The notes beneath the pieces were generated by a model that was not told the DNA's origin, did not search any database, and saw nothing but the letters and a program-made list of their open reading frames with translations. Positions 1 through 7,157 of a stretch of DNA of 14,898 bases are shown here, in pieces. Made by a program: the position numbers and the translations under genes. The first letter of the stretch is position 1. Each line of letters begins with the position of its first letter. Location: contig JANWHF010000246.1 of assembly GCA_025450555.1 (NCBI GenBank), positions 1 to 14,898 on the forward strand, read 5' to 3'. The stretch comes from Tepidisphaeraceae bacterium (GTDB taxonomy: Bacteria; Planctomycetota; Phycisphaerae; Tepidisphaerales; Tepidisphaeraceae).

Positions 1-188
1 AAATTTAACGCGCCCCCCCCTAATACTGCTGTTGGCCGCCCCCTCCACCCCTTCGTTTTAGTTCGCCCGCGGCTCTTTCAAGTCATCCGCGATCCGCATG
101 TGTCGGTGATGGTGAACTCACAGCGGCAGAAGAGCGCCACCCGCGACGCCCTCCACATGCGATATCGCTATTCCAAAAACACGCGCTC
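1..188. other. Left-edge non-coding stretch
   Basis: I find no supportable gene here. A run of eight C occurs near base 13-20. The only open frame, from base 100 on the plus strand, has low-complexity arginine- and serine-rich composition and runs into the 3' end of the minus-strand sigma gene, so I do not call it. The region may be the leader or tail of a gene that lies outside the window. Confidence 0.5.
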
Positions 189-228
189 AAAAGAAGCCTC
201 CCGCATCAGCCATGGCTTTTGCGGGAGG
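189..228 (-). terminator. Rho-independent terminator of the sigma factor gene
   Basis: Read on the minus strand, an 8-bp perfect stem (CCTCCCGC at 228-221 pairing with GCGGGAGG at 204-197) encloses a loop that itself contains the palindrome AGCCATGGCT. The stem is followed by a T-rich tail (CTTCTTTT, 196-189). It begins about 35 bases after the stop codon of the sigma gene, which is the expected place for an intrinsic terminator. Confidence 0.65.
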
Positions 229-262
229 TTCGTAGATTCACGTTTCGATCAGAGCGCCCGCT

Positions 263-1216
263 TCAATCAGCAGGCTCTCGGATTGGCAGGCTTCGCGTAC
301 GAAGCACGCCTTCCTCGAGAACGCTGCGGATTTTCGCCAGCGCCTTGTTCTGAATCTGTCGGACGCGCTCTTTGGTGACGCCGATGATCCGACCGACTTC
401 CTCAAGCGTCAGAGGATGCTCTTCTTCTTGTTCCCAGTTGAAGCGACGGCGGATGACCGTCTGCTCAACATGAGACAGGTCGGCAAGGTTTTCCTTGACG
501 ATCGCCTTGAGCTCGTCGATGCAATCTTCCTCGACGGCATCCCGCCGACGATCCTGCCAATCGCTCTTTTCCATATCCGGCTCGAACTCAACCGGGAACC
601 GGCTCTTATGCCGGCTGGACTTGAGCGCCGTTCGGCTGAAGGCCTTCAGGATCGCCCGGCAGGCGTACGTCGAGAACTTGAAGCCGCGATCCACGTTGAA
701 CTTGTCGACCGCGCGGATCAGAGCCATGTTGCCTTCGCTGACGATTTCAGCGAAGTCAACATCGCCAAGGCGCGTGCGCTTGGCCATCGCCAGCACCAGC
801 GCGAGGTTGGTGCGGACGAGGTATTCGCGGAAGTGCTCGAAGCGGCGATGCCATTCGATCACTTCGTCGGCGCGCTTGCGCGTCAGGCCGTTCTTCTTAA
901 TCAGGCGTTGCAGCCTGCACAGCCTCATCTTCGAATAGTTGAACCGAAGGAACATGATACGCTCTTCGGCGGCGGTCATCAGTTGAGGCGCGCCCTGCAT
1001 CGACTGATCCAGGGCCTCATCGCGCGTGGGCTGATACCAGCTCGTCGTCGGGAGCTCAGGCTCCTTCTCGAAATCGAACAGATCCGTCTCGATGTTCTTG
1101 CGGCGAAAGATCGAGCTGTCCATGAAAGCGTAAGACTCTTTCAGGATCTCCTCGACTTTCTGTCGCATCCACCGAGGGATCGTCGCACCCTTCACGCTGG
1201 TCACTGCTACGGCCAT
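263..1216 (-). CDS. Sigma-70 family RNA polymerase sigma factor (non-standard region 2.3)
   Basis: This protein directs RNA polymerase to promoters. In the 317-aa product, a region 1.2-like segment (about residues 80-95) precedes region 2 (about 129-195), which contains the typical GNMALIRAVDKF stretch and the FSTYA core. Region 4 (about 247-297) carries a clear helix-turn-helix (LTLEEVGRIIGVTKERVRQI). Residues 96-126 form a basic helical insert between the two. The usual tryptophan pair after FSTYA is replaced by Arg-Ala (residues 187-188), which argues against the housekeeping RpoD and for an alternative (group 2/3-like) sigma. I chose the ATG at 1216 because AGAGAGG lies 6-7 bases upstream. 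A GTG 13 codons earlier is also open but has no comparable site. The gene appears monocistronic, with a terminator directly after it. The family call is firm; the regulon is unknown. Confidence 0.9.
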   Translation of the reverse strand: MAVAVTSVKGATIPRWMRQKVEEILKESYAFMDSSIFRRKNIETDLFDFEKEPELPTTSWYQPTRDEALDQSMQGAPQLMTAAEERIMFLRFNYSKMRLCRLQRLIKKNGLTRKRADEVIEWHRRFEHFREYLVRTNLALVLAMAKRTRLGDVDFAEIVSEGNMALIRAVDKFNVDRGFKFSTYACRAILKAFSRTALKSSRHKSRFPVEFEPDMEKSDWQDRRRDAVEEDCIDELKAIVKENLADLSHVEQTVIRRRFNWEQEEEHPLTLEEVGRIIGVTKERVRQIQNKALAKIRSVLEEGVLRTRSLPIREPAD

Positions 1217-1279
1217 CGTTGGCCTCTCTTTCTGACACAGGGTGATTTCCGTCACCCCGACTGGACATTGTACATCGTC

Positions 1280-1308
1280 CTAATACTTCCTGCATTAATA
1301 CGAATCAA
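1280..1308 (-). promoter_or_regulatory. Candidate sigma-70 promoter of the sigma factor gene
   Basis: On the minus strand a -35-like TTGATT (1308-1303) is followed after 17 bases by a -10-like TATTAG (1285-1280). Each matches four of six consensus bases. This would start transcription about 55-60 bases before the chosen ATG. A nearby TACAAT (plus-strand complement at 1267-1272) is an alternative -10 but has no good -35. Weak evidence, from pattern only. Confidence 0.3.
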
Positions 1309-1481
1309 GCGCAATTGAGTTCATTGCGCAACTCCACACCGGTAATACCTTTAGATTCGACACGCCGGAGGCCGCCAGGATAGCGGCAACTGGACATTTT
1401 TTGCATCGGCAGCAAGGCGGGAGCCGACGCATCACTTCCCGGCGCCCCAACTGGCATCCGTCACTTCAATGTCACCACCGT

Positions 1482-1511
1482 TTGAAATCTTGCTGGCAAG
1501 AACGATACCAT
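1482..1511 (+). promoter_or_regulatory. Candidate nadD promoter with embedded palindrome
   Basis: A -35-like TTGAAA (1482-1487) lies 18 bases before a -10-like TACCAT (1506-1511), which would leave a 5' leader of roughly 40 bases before nadD. The spacer holds a perfect palindrome, TCTTGC-TG-GCAAGA (1488-1501), placed where a repressor could block polymerase. The promoter call is tentative. Confidence 0.3.
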
Positions 1512-1560
1512 TTGCGCGCGGCGTTTCCTTTTCCCTACACCATAGGGCGGAGACCGTTGA

Positions 1561-2154
1561 ATGGCAAGTCTTTATTTTGGCGGGAGTTTCAATCCGATTC
1601 ACCACGGCCACCTCATTTGCAGCCGGGCCGCGGCCGAGGCTATCGGCGCGGAAAATGTGGTCCTGATTCCTAGCGCGCAGCCGCCACATAAGGCAAATAC
1701 TGCCAGCATGGCATCGTCTGATGACCGCCTGAAGATGTGCCAGCTTGCGACGATAAACGACCCCTTCTTCAAGGTCGATTCAATTGAGCTGGAGCGGGCC
1801 GGCCCAAGCTATACCTTTGATACAGCCCGGATCTTGGGACAAGCGGAGGGGCGCAGAATCCGCTGGCTCATCGGCGCGGACATGCTGCTGGACCTGCCAA
1901 ACTGGCATCGGGCTGAGGAGTTGCTTGATCAGATTGATTTTGTGGTCATGGCCCGGCCCGGCTGGAAAATGGATTGGAAACTGATTCCGCCGCGCTTCCA
2001 GAACCTCCGAGACCATCTCGTCGTTACGCCTGCGATCGGTATTACCAGTACCGAAATTCGCCTTCGCGTCTCCCAAGGCCGATCCATTCTCTACCTGACG
2101 CCCCCGGCGGTCCGTCGATACATTCGGCAGCAGCGGCTTTATCAGCCCGCGTGA
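1561..2154 (+). CDS. nadD: Nicotinate-nucleotide adenylyltransferase
   Basis: NadD transfers AMP from ATP to nicotinate mononucleotide, giving deamido-NAD in the cytoplasmic NAD synthesis pathway. The 197-aa product has all family hallmarks: the nucleotidyltransferase motif GGSFNPIHHGHL (residues 7-18), the substrate loop SAQPPHK (38-44), GADMLLDLPNWH (105-116) and the C-terminal phosphate-binding ITSTEIR (161-167; usual form ISSTxIR). Length is typical of the family. The ATG at 1561 has a purine-rich GGGCGGAGA (1545-1553) seven bases upstream, a clear ribosome binding site for this window. The gene for waaA follows 69 bases later on the same strand, so the two may be cotranscribed, although their functions are unrelated. 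Nothing is missing or truncated. Confidence 0.96.
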   Translation: MASLYFGGSFNPIHHGHLICSRAAAEAIGAENVVLIPSAQPPHKANTASMASSDDRLKMCQLATINDPFFKVDSIELERAGPSYTFDTARILGQAEGRRIRWLIGADMLLDLPNWHRAEELLDQIDFVVMARPGWKMDWKLIPPRFQNLRDHLVVTPAIGITSTEIRLRVSQGRSILYLTPPAVRRYIRQQRLYQPA

Positions 2155-2223
2155 GCTTCGTGATGTCTCCGACCCGCGCCGCTCTCTTTACCTTTCCCCG
2201 CTATCCATTTACCGTTTCGACCG

Positions 2224-3582
2224 ATGGGCTTTTTCGACTTGGCATACGCAGCGGGATTAGGGATCTCCGCGCCTTATTGGTTGCTCAAACCATCGGCAAG
2301 ACGAAAGGTCTTCGGCGCGCTTCGCGAACGAATGGGGAACGGGCGCGGCAGGCAAACGAGCCATCCCGCAGTAATGATCCATGCCGTTAGCGTCGGCGAG
2401 CTCAATGCAACCTCGGCCCTCGTGCGCATACTCGCCGAGAATCGGCCCGATCTGCGCTTTGTCATCAGCACCACCACCAAAACGGGCTGGGAGCGATCGA
2501 AAGAGCTGTACGGTCAGGATGAGAAGGTGAGCCTGATCCGCTATCCAATTGATTTTTCCTGGGCGGTGAAGCGCGTGCTCGATGCCCAGCGACCGAGTGC
2601 CGTGATTCTGATGGAGCTGGAAGTGTGGCCCAACTTCACCAGCGCCTGCGCCGCTCAGGAAATCCCAATCATTCTTGCCAACGGCAGATTGACCGCTAAA
2701 AGCTATCGCAATTATCGCATCGCCGCGCCTCTTACGAGCGGCATGTTCTCCCGTCTTTCCCTGGTCTGCGCGCAGGAGCAGGTGTATGCGGATCGATTCA
2801 TCCATGCCGGGGTTCCGCAGGATCGCGTGCGCGTAACCGGGACGATGAAATTTGACACCGCACAGATCGCGACGCGCATCGCGGCGGCAAGCGAAATTGC
2901 GACAAGCGTCGGGCTCAAACCCGGCAGCGAAAGAATCATCGTTTGCGGATCGACCGGGCCTGAAGAAGAGAAGATTGTTCTCGATGCGTATGCGGAGCTA
3001 CTGCGCACGAATCCTGGATTGCGGCTGGTTCTGGTTCCGCGAAAACCGGAGCGATTCGATGAAGTGGCCGAACTGATTGCGTCGCGCGGCTACGAGATCA
3101 CTCGCAGATCGAAGGTGCGCGATAATCCAATGAAATCCAGCGCTACAGAGGGTGGCTCTGCGGCAGTTGTTCTCGGCGATACGATGGGCGAACTCCGCGC
3201 ATTTTACAGCCTCGCCGACGTCGTTTTTGTCGGCCGGACGCTGGTGGATTTTGGCGCCAGTCAGCACGGCAGCGACATGATCGAGCCGGCGGCGCTTGGC
3301 AAGCCGGTCATCGTCGGCCCCTACACAGGTAACTTCACGGAAGTCATGAATCGTTTCCGCGAAGCCGGTGCGATAATTGAAATCCGTTCAGATGCGCAGA
3401 CGACGCCTTCGAGGGTGTTGCAGGAGGCAATCGCAGAGCTTCTCGCATCTCCCGCGCGGCGGAATGAGTTGGGCCAGAAGGCGCAGGAAGTGGTTCGTGC
3501 CAATCAGGGCGCAACCGCCAGAAACGTCGAAGCTATTCTTGGCTTTCTCCCCGCGGCCCAACGAACCAACAGCTCAAAATAG
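2224..3582 (+). CDS. waaA: 3-deoxy-D-manno-octulosonic acid (Kdo) transferase
   Basis: WaaA/KdtA (GT30 family) transfers Kdo from CMP-Kdo to lipid A precursor at the inner face of the cytoplasmic membrane. In the 452-aa product a short hydrophobic N-terminus (about residues 1-22) is the likely membrane anchor. The N-terminal domain shows HAVSVGE (53-59), whose Glu matches the family's catalytic Glu, and ELEVWPNF (131-138). The C-terminal nucleotide-sugar domain shows VTGTMKFD (204-211), PRKPER (272-277), GDTMGEL (318-324) and GSDMIEPAALGKP (349-361). The last replaces the common GGHNxLEP form, keeping the EP pair. The ATG is the first start in frame, with no evident Shine-Dalgarno sequence. 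Its presence implies a Gram-negative envelope with lipopolysaccharide. It ends 17 bases from a convergent methyltransferase gene with no obvious terminator between. Confidence 0.94.
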   Translation: MGFFDLAYAAGLGISAPYWLLKPSARRKVFGALRERMGNGRGRQTSHPAVMIHAVSVGELNATSALVRILAENRPDLRFVISTTTKTGWERSKELYGQDEKVSLIRYPIDFSWAVKRVLDAQRPSAVILMELEVWPNFTSACAAQEIPIILANGRLTAKSYRNYRIAAPLTSGMFSRLSLVCAQEQVYADRFIHAGVPQDRVRVTGTMKFDTAQIATRIAAASEIATSVGLKPGSERIIVCGSTGPEEEKIVLDAYAELLRTNPGLRLVLVPRKPERFDEVAELIASRGYEITRRSKVRDNPMKSSATEGGSAAVVLGDTMGELRAFYSLADVVFVGRTLVDFGASQHGSDMIEPAALGKPVIVGPYTGNFTEVMNRFREAGAIIEIRSDAQTTPSRVLQEAIAELLASPARRNELGQKAQEVVRANQGATARNVEAILGFLPAAQRTNSSK

Positions 3583-3599
3583 CCTCGACAATCGGTTCA

Positions 3600-4238
3600 T
3601 CATCGATCGGGCGACGTGTCGTTCGGTTTCTCAATGCAGATCGTCCCGTCACCTCGCAGGTATTCGAAATTCGCTTTCACAGTTCCTCCCAATCCTTCCA
3701 CAAATCGCAGAACGTGGTCCGCGTGGTGCCAGGTCAGGTACTCCCTGCCCGCCAGGAAAGGCGAGCACAGGAAATTGAACACGAGCGCCTCAGCAGCGGC
3801 GTCATATGCGCGCGTGAGCGTCGCATAGAAGCTTGTCGTGTCGAGCGTGTTGAGCGAGCCACTGAACATCACGATGTCGGCGCCCACAAACATCCGCGCA
3901 GGCTCGCGAACAAAATCAGCGGCAATGATTCGCGCCGGCAGGCGGTCCTTTACCTTTTCAGCTTTTGCGCGTGCCGATTGTGCGAGGCATTCAACCGCTT
4001 CAATTCCCGTGTAATCGGCAGGCTCAATTCGGTTATCGAGCAAATGAAGCAGGTAATCGGCTCTGCCGCAACCAACGTCCAGGACCGATTTTCCCGACGG
4101 ATCATAAGCGCTGCGTAGGGCTTCGAATCGAAACCGTTGTGTCTTCGGACTGGCCCACAATAGTGCGCCAAATCCCGCGCCAAAACGCTTGGCTGCATCG
4201 AGATAAGGCAGAAGATAAGGTTCGGCCTGCATGCTCAT
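3600..4238 (-). CDS. Class I SAM-dependent methyltransferase, substrate unknown
   Basis: The 212-aa protein has a Rossmann-type methyltransferase core. Motif I is VLDVGCGRADYL (residues 52-63). A downstream acidic residue in YTGIEAV (about 76-82) should bind the SAM ribose, and ADF (about 106-108) fits the adenine-contacting position. No signal peptide or membrane segment is seen, so it is cytoplasmic. The N-terminal 45 residues are an extra helical cap; the substrate cannot be read from the sequence. It starts nine bases after the stop of the YdjY-domain gene on the same strand, so the two are probably cotranscribed. There is no Shine-Dalgarno sequence, and an in-frame ATG two codons later (4232) is an equally possible start. 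The fold is secure; the specific role is not. Confidence 0.8.
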   Translation of the reverse strand: MSMQAEPYLLPYLDAAKRFGAGFGALLWASPKTQRFRFEALRSAYDPSGKSVLDVGCGRADYLLHLLDNRIEPADYTGIEAVECLAQSARAKAEKVKDRLPARIIAADFVREPARMFVGADIVMFSGSLNTLDTTSFYATLTRAYDAAAEALVFNFLCSPFLAGREYLTWHHADHVLRFVEGLGGTVKANFEYLRGDGTICIEKPNDTSPDR

Positions 4239-4247
4239 GGGAAAAAA

Positions 4248-5255
4248 CTAGGAGCCATGATCCGTCGCTGATGGAGCGGTCGTGAGATCCTGATAATCCT
4301 TTTCGAGCTGATCGATCGTGCGCTGTACGCGATCCGATTCCTCAATCAAGCGCTGCTGCTCTTTTCGCAGTGCCGCGATGACCTGCGCGTGGGCGACAGC
4401 AGCTTCGCGAAGTGTGGTTGTGTTGGCCCCCACTTTCTCCTGCCAGTATTTTCGCAGCGCCGCGATCTTGTTTTCATCGATGCTCGCGATGGGGCCGGTT
4501 GGCAAATTGTCTGCGCTTGCGGAGGGACTCGAAGTTTTCGCAGGCTGCGTTGCGGACGGCTTCTGATCATGAGCCGCATCCACCTGCCCAGCAGGCTCGA
4601 TCACCATCCAGACCTTCGTGCCGACTTTCGGCATCAGATCAGCATTTCGCTCCCACTCCAGCGTTTCATTGGCGCTGCTCGCAAAATCGGGAATGTCGAT
4701 CAGCGTCAGATCGAAATTGACGATGCTCATCACGTAGCCGGTAACATCCGCGGCAAACTTCCCATCCGGCATGATGCGCGAGCCGGTGAAAACCCAACTG
4801 AAGGCCTTCGGCTCTTTCTTACTCTTAATGTCCCGCAGCCAGCGAAATGCCGGGTAGGAAACCATCTTCCCGTCTTTCTCGAATTCCACGCTCACATGCA
4901 GCGGCGGCCCCGTCGGCGGATACCACTTTTTCTGCTGTTGATCGTACGAAATGGGCCTCCCCGGCTTCAGGCCAATCGCCAGCAGGGCGGTGAAGATATG
5001 AGATGGCTTGGCGTCGGTGCGCAGAACCGATTCGTGTTCGTTGGTCCCGCGCACGCAACAGTAAAACTCCAGCGGCGCATTGACTCCCAGCGCCTCGCAT
5101 TCCACACGCACCTGCCGCTTGGCCGGAATGAAATCGACATGGGGCAGATGGCCAACTTTGTCGCCCGAGCCATCCTCCGGAGCTTGCGCATGCACTTGCA
5201 GCGGCAACGTGACGACGCAGATGAATGCAAAAATGGGAATCGCAATACGCGGCAT
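4248..5255 (-). CDS. Secreted YdjY-domain protein with C-terminal coiled coil
   Basis: The 335-aa product begins with a Sec signal peptide (residues 1-23, cleavage after VHA). Residues of about 38-225 resemble the YdjY domain, known from Escherichia coli YdjY and from many planctomycete exported proteins. Matching signs are the CCVRGTNEHES segment, the DAKPSHIFTALLAIGLKPG segment, a WVFTGS motif and a closing VGTKVWMVIEP. The function of this domain is not established; it has been linked to redox proteins only by distant similarity. A Ser/Thr/Pro-rich linker (about 230-260) leads to a charged helical segment (about 265-330) that looks like a coiled coil and is not part of the usual domain. 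I chose the ATG at 5255 because GGAGG lies five bases upstream; an in-frame TTG at 5273 is less likely. Probably cotranscribed with the PilZ gene upstream and the methyltransferase downstream. Confidence 0.72.
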   Translation of the reverse strand: MPRIAIPIFAFICVVTLPLQVHAQAPEDGSGDKVGHLPHVDFIPAKRQVRVECEALGVNAPLEFYCCVRGTNEHESVLRTDAKPSHIFTALLAIGLKPGRPISYDQQQKKWYPPTGPPLHVSVEFEKDGKMVSYPAFRWLRDIKSKKEPKAFSWVFTGSRIMPDGKFAADVTGYVMSIVNFDLTLIDIPDFASSANETLEWERNADLMPKVGTKVWMVIEPAGQVDAAHDQKPSATQPAKTSSPSASADNLPTGPIASIDENKIAALRKYWQEKVGANTTTLREAAVAHAQVIAALRKEQQRLIEESDRVQRTIDQLEKDYQDLTTAPSATDHGS

Positions 5256-5334
5256 GTGGACCTCCGGAGGCAACTCCAGAGTCTATCCATGCTTAACGTG
5301 GCTCGCCACCGCGTTTGCGACAGGCGTGACCTTC

Positions 5335-5781
5335 TCAGGCTCGGGCCGAATCCTCTTCCCCTTCGGCCGGACCCAGCGCAGGCTGGATTCGATTGAAATA
5401 GAGCGACCCTTCGAACCAGCCCGGCGCCGCCTCCCGGCAGCGCAGGAGTGTGCAAGGAATGCTCAGCACATTGCCGTCGGGCGCTTCCAGTTCCAGCACG
5501 CCGCCATATCCTAGCGGCAGCCGATGGGCGGTGATGAAGCCCAGGCCCTTCTCGTTGGCATCGCGGGTATAGATCTGCCAGGGCGGCGTGCCCGGCGCAT
5601 CGCTGAACAGGCGCAGCGACGCCTCGGTGCGATACGGATCGCGGCAGACGCCTCGCCGCTCTTGGCGGGAATATTCGCCGGTCTCGATTGCCGAGAGGAT
5701 CATTTCCACCTGTGGCGGAAATTTGGCCATGGGCCGTGCGGCCTTGGCAATGCTGGTGCTGTTAGACGTCGTTGCCACCAT
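5335..5781 (-). CDS. PilZ-like domain protein
   Basis: The 148-aa cytoplasmic protein resembles PilZ domains, which bind cyclic di-GMP and control motility, attachment or polysaccharide output. The signs are an RxxxR motif (RGVCR, about residues 42-46) followed about 30 residues later by DANEKG, which aligns with the second PilZ motif (D/N)xSxxG but has Asn in place of Ser. The remainder is beta-rich, ending in a typical C-terminal strand region (PGWFEGSLYF). The N-terminal 25 residues are low-complexity. The start is the ATG at 5781, with GGAGAGGA about eight bases upstream; a TTG two codons earlier is unlikely. It heads a probable three-gene minus-strand unit and has a hairpin in its leader. 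The partner is unknown; the call is moderately secure because the second motif is imperfect. Confidence 0.65.
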   Translation of the reverse strand: MVATTSNSTSIAKAARPMAKFPPQVEMILSAIETGEYSRQERRGVCRDPYRTEASLRLFSDAPGTPPWQIYTRDANEKGLGFITAHRLPLGYGGVLELEAPDGNVLSIPCTLLRCREAAPGWFEGSLYFNRIQPALGPAEGEEDSARA

Positions 5782-6086
5782 TTCCAAATCCTCTCCATCT
5801 ATCCCATAGCCAGTCGCAACAAACGTTGCGGGACTGACGCTTTTGCCGCCACGGATGAATCGGGCGGCCGCAGATGGACCCTACGATACATTTTGACGCG
5901 CGGGCAAACCGGCGACGGAAAATCGCAAGGCCCCATAATGAGGATCGGCAAATAGCCCACGCAGCGTTAGCGCCAGCACCCTCTGTAATCAAGGCGCGGC
6001 TGAAGAACCTCTTTCGATTCAAGGATTTCTTTTCAACCGGCGAAGCGTACGAATCCGCTGCCTGACCCGTTACAATTGCGCAAGTC
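5782..6086. other. Divergent intergenic region between the PilZ-like and ABC operons
   Basis: This 305-base region lies between divergently transcribed units. It holds a strong hairpin at 5811-5836 near the PilZ-like gene. It also holds a TACAAT at 6071-6076 that could serve as -10 for the ABC operon but has no good -35 partner, and a CATAAT at 5934-5939, also without a -35. Short open frames here (for example 5874-6065, plus) have no recognisable features and no ribosome binding site. Confidence 0.45.
5811..5836 (-). promoter_or_regulatory. Hairpin in the leader of the PilZ-like gene
   Basis: The arms CAGTC-GCAAC (5811-5820) and GTTGC-GACTG (5825-5829 and 5832-5836) form a ten-base-pair stem with a four-base loop and a two-base bulge (5830-5831). 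It ends 30 bases before the PilZ-like start codon. On the minus strand no T-run follows it, so it is not a standard terminator. It could be an operator or an mRNA leader structure. Confidence 0.4.
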
Positions 6087-7157
6087 GTGACTTCCGTTCA
6101 ACTTGAACATCTTCACAAGCAGTTTGGCCAGACGGTGGCGCTCGACGACATTAATCTCCAGATCGCGGCGGGCGAACTGTTTTTTCTGTTGGGGCCTAGT
6201 GGCTGCGGCAAAACGACACTGCTGCGCATCATCGCGGGGCTCCTTCAACCCACCAGTGGGCGGATTAACTTCAACGATCGAGATGTGACGCAGCTTGGTA
6301 CCGAGAAACGCAATGCGGTGATGTGCTTTCAAAGCTATGCGCTGTGGCCGCACATGAGCGTGCGGGAGAATATTCGCTTCGGCCTGCGCGTGCGGAAGAT
6401 GCCGGCCAACCAGCAGCGCAAGCAGATCGATTCGGTGCTCGCGCTGGTGCAGATGCAGCAATATGCCGACCGTCGGCCCAATGAGCTTTCAGGCGGTCAG
6501 CAGCAGCGCGTGGCTTTGGCGCGGGCGCTGGCGGTGAAGCCGGCCTGCCTGCTGCTGGATGAGCCGTTGAGTAATCTGGACGCGAAGCTGCGCCTGGAGA
6601 TGCGCAGCGAAATTCGGCGGATCTGCAAATCGGGCGGTTACACGACCATCTACGTCACGCACGATCAGAAGGAAGCGCTGAGTGTCGCCGACCGAATCGC
6701 GCTGTTGAAGGACGGGCGATTGGTACAAGTTGGAACGCCTGCCGATTTGTATCAGCGCCCGGCCAACAGCTTCGTCGCCGATTTCATCGGGCAGACGAAT
6801 CTGATTGCCGGGATGGTGGTGGGGCGGCAGGGGGATCTGCTAAAGATTGAAACACCCGCGGGAATGATCAATGCAAAGGGAGCTTCACTGGGTGGCCAGA
6901 ACGTCGTGGTCAGCATCAGGCCCGAGCAGATTCACCTGTCGCGAAATGGCGACGTCCATGCCACATCCTCGAAACCTGAAATAAACCATCTTCGAGGATG
7001 GCTGGACCAGACCACATTTCTGGGCGAATCGAGCGAGCACGTGGTGTCAATCAATGGCCACCAGCTTAAGGCCATCAGTTCGCCTCCCATGATGGAGTCG
7101 GCGGGCGAAGTGGGCCTTCAATTCAGCGCGGCAGATGTGATGGTCCTGCCGGAATGA
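6087..7157 (+). CDS. ABC transporter ATP-binding protein (FbpC/PotA/UgpC-like)
   Basis: This is the ATPase that drives the importer encoded by the next genes. In the 356-aa product: Walker A GPSGCGKT (residues 36-43), Q-loop Gln82, signature LSGGQ (134-138), Walker B LLLDE (155-159), D-loop SNLD (162-165) and switch His192. The C-terminal part (about 235-356) is a TOBE-type domain with the RPEQIHL segment (278-284) seen in the MalK/PotA/FbpC branch, where it may contact the partner subunit or sense substrate. The start is GTG at 6087, which places the conserved VQLEHLHKQFG strand correctly; no Shine-Dalgarno sequence is seen. Its stop overlaps the start of the binding-protein gene (ATGA), so the two are translationally coupled. 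The partner permease type suggests iron, thiamine, spermidine or a similar substrate; I cannot decide. Confidence 0.93.
   Translation: MTSVQLEHLHKQFGQTVALDDINLQIAAGELFFLLGPSGCGKTTLLRIIAGLLQPTSGRINFNDRDVTQLGTEKRNAVMCFQSYALWPHMSVRENIRFGLRVRKMPANQQRKQIDSVLALVQMQQYADRRPNELSGGQQQRVALARALAVKPACLLLDEPLSNLDAKLRLEMRSEIRRICKSGGYTTIYVTHDQKEALSVADRIALLKDGRLVQVGTPADLYQRPANSFVADFIGQTNLIAGMVVGRQGDLLKIETPAGMINAKGASLGGQNVVVSIRPEQIHLSRNGDVHATSSKPEINHLRGWLDQTTFLGESSEHVVSINGHQLKAISSPPMMESAGEVGLQFSAADVMVLPE

Larger units (their letters stand above)
1217..1560. other. Divergent intergenic region between the sigma gene and nadD
   Basis: This 344-base region separates divergently transcribed genes and should hold both promoters. 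A minus-strand candidate lies at 1280-1308 and a plus-strand candidate at 1482-1511; each is listed separately. I see no RNA gene, riboswitch fold or further repeat in the middle part (about 1320-1480). Confidence 0.5.

Noticed and set aside
100..378. Plus-strand open frame of 92 codons at the left edge
   Set aside because: Biased Arg/Ser-rich composition, no ribosome binding site, and overlap with the terminator and 3' end of the well-supported sigma gene.
416..1318. 300-codon plus-strand open frame opposite the sigma gene
   Set aside because: Antisense shadow of a conserved gene in GC-rich DNA; its translation shows no known domain.
5298..5309. Short inverted repeat GTGGC-TC-GCCAC between the PilZ-like and YdjY genes
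   Set aside because: Only five base pairs with a two-base centre, no T-run; likely by chance in GC-rich DNA.
4389..5396. 335-codon plus-strand open frame opposite the YdjY-domain gene
   Set aside because: His/Arg/Gln-rich antisense shadow; the minus-strand frame has a signal peptide, recognisable domain and good ribosome binding site.
5874..6065. 63-codon plus-strand frame in the divergent region
   Set aside because: No ribosome binding site, no conserved-looking pattern, and it lies where the ABC operon promoter should be.
6071..6076. TACAAT as the -10 of a nearly leaderless ABC operon transcript starting close to the GTG at 6087
   Set aside because: The -10 match is good but the sequence 17 bases upstream has no -35 similarity; not strong enough to list as a promoter.
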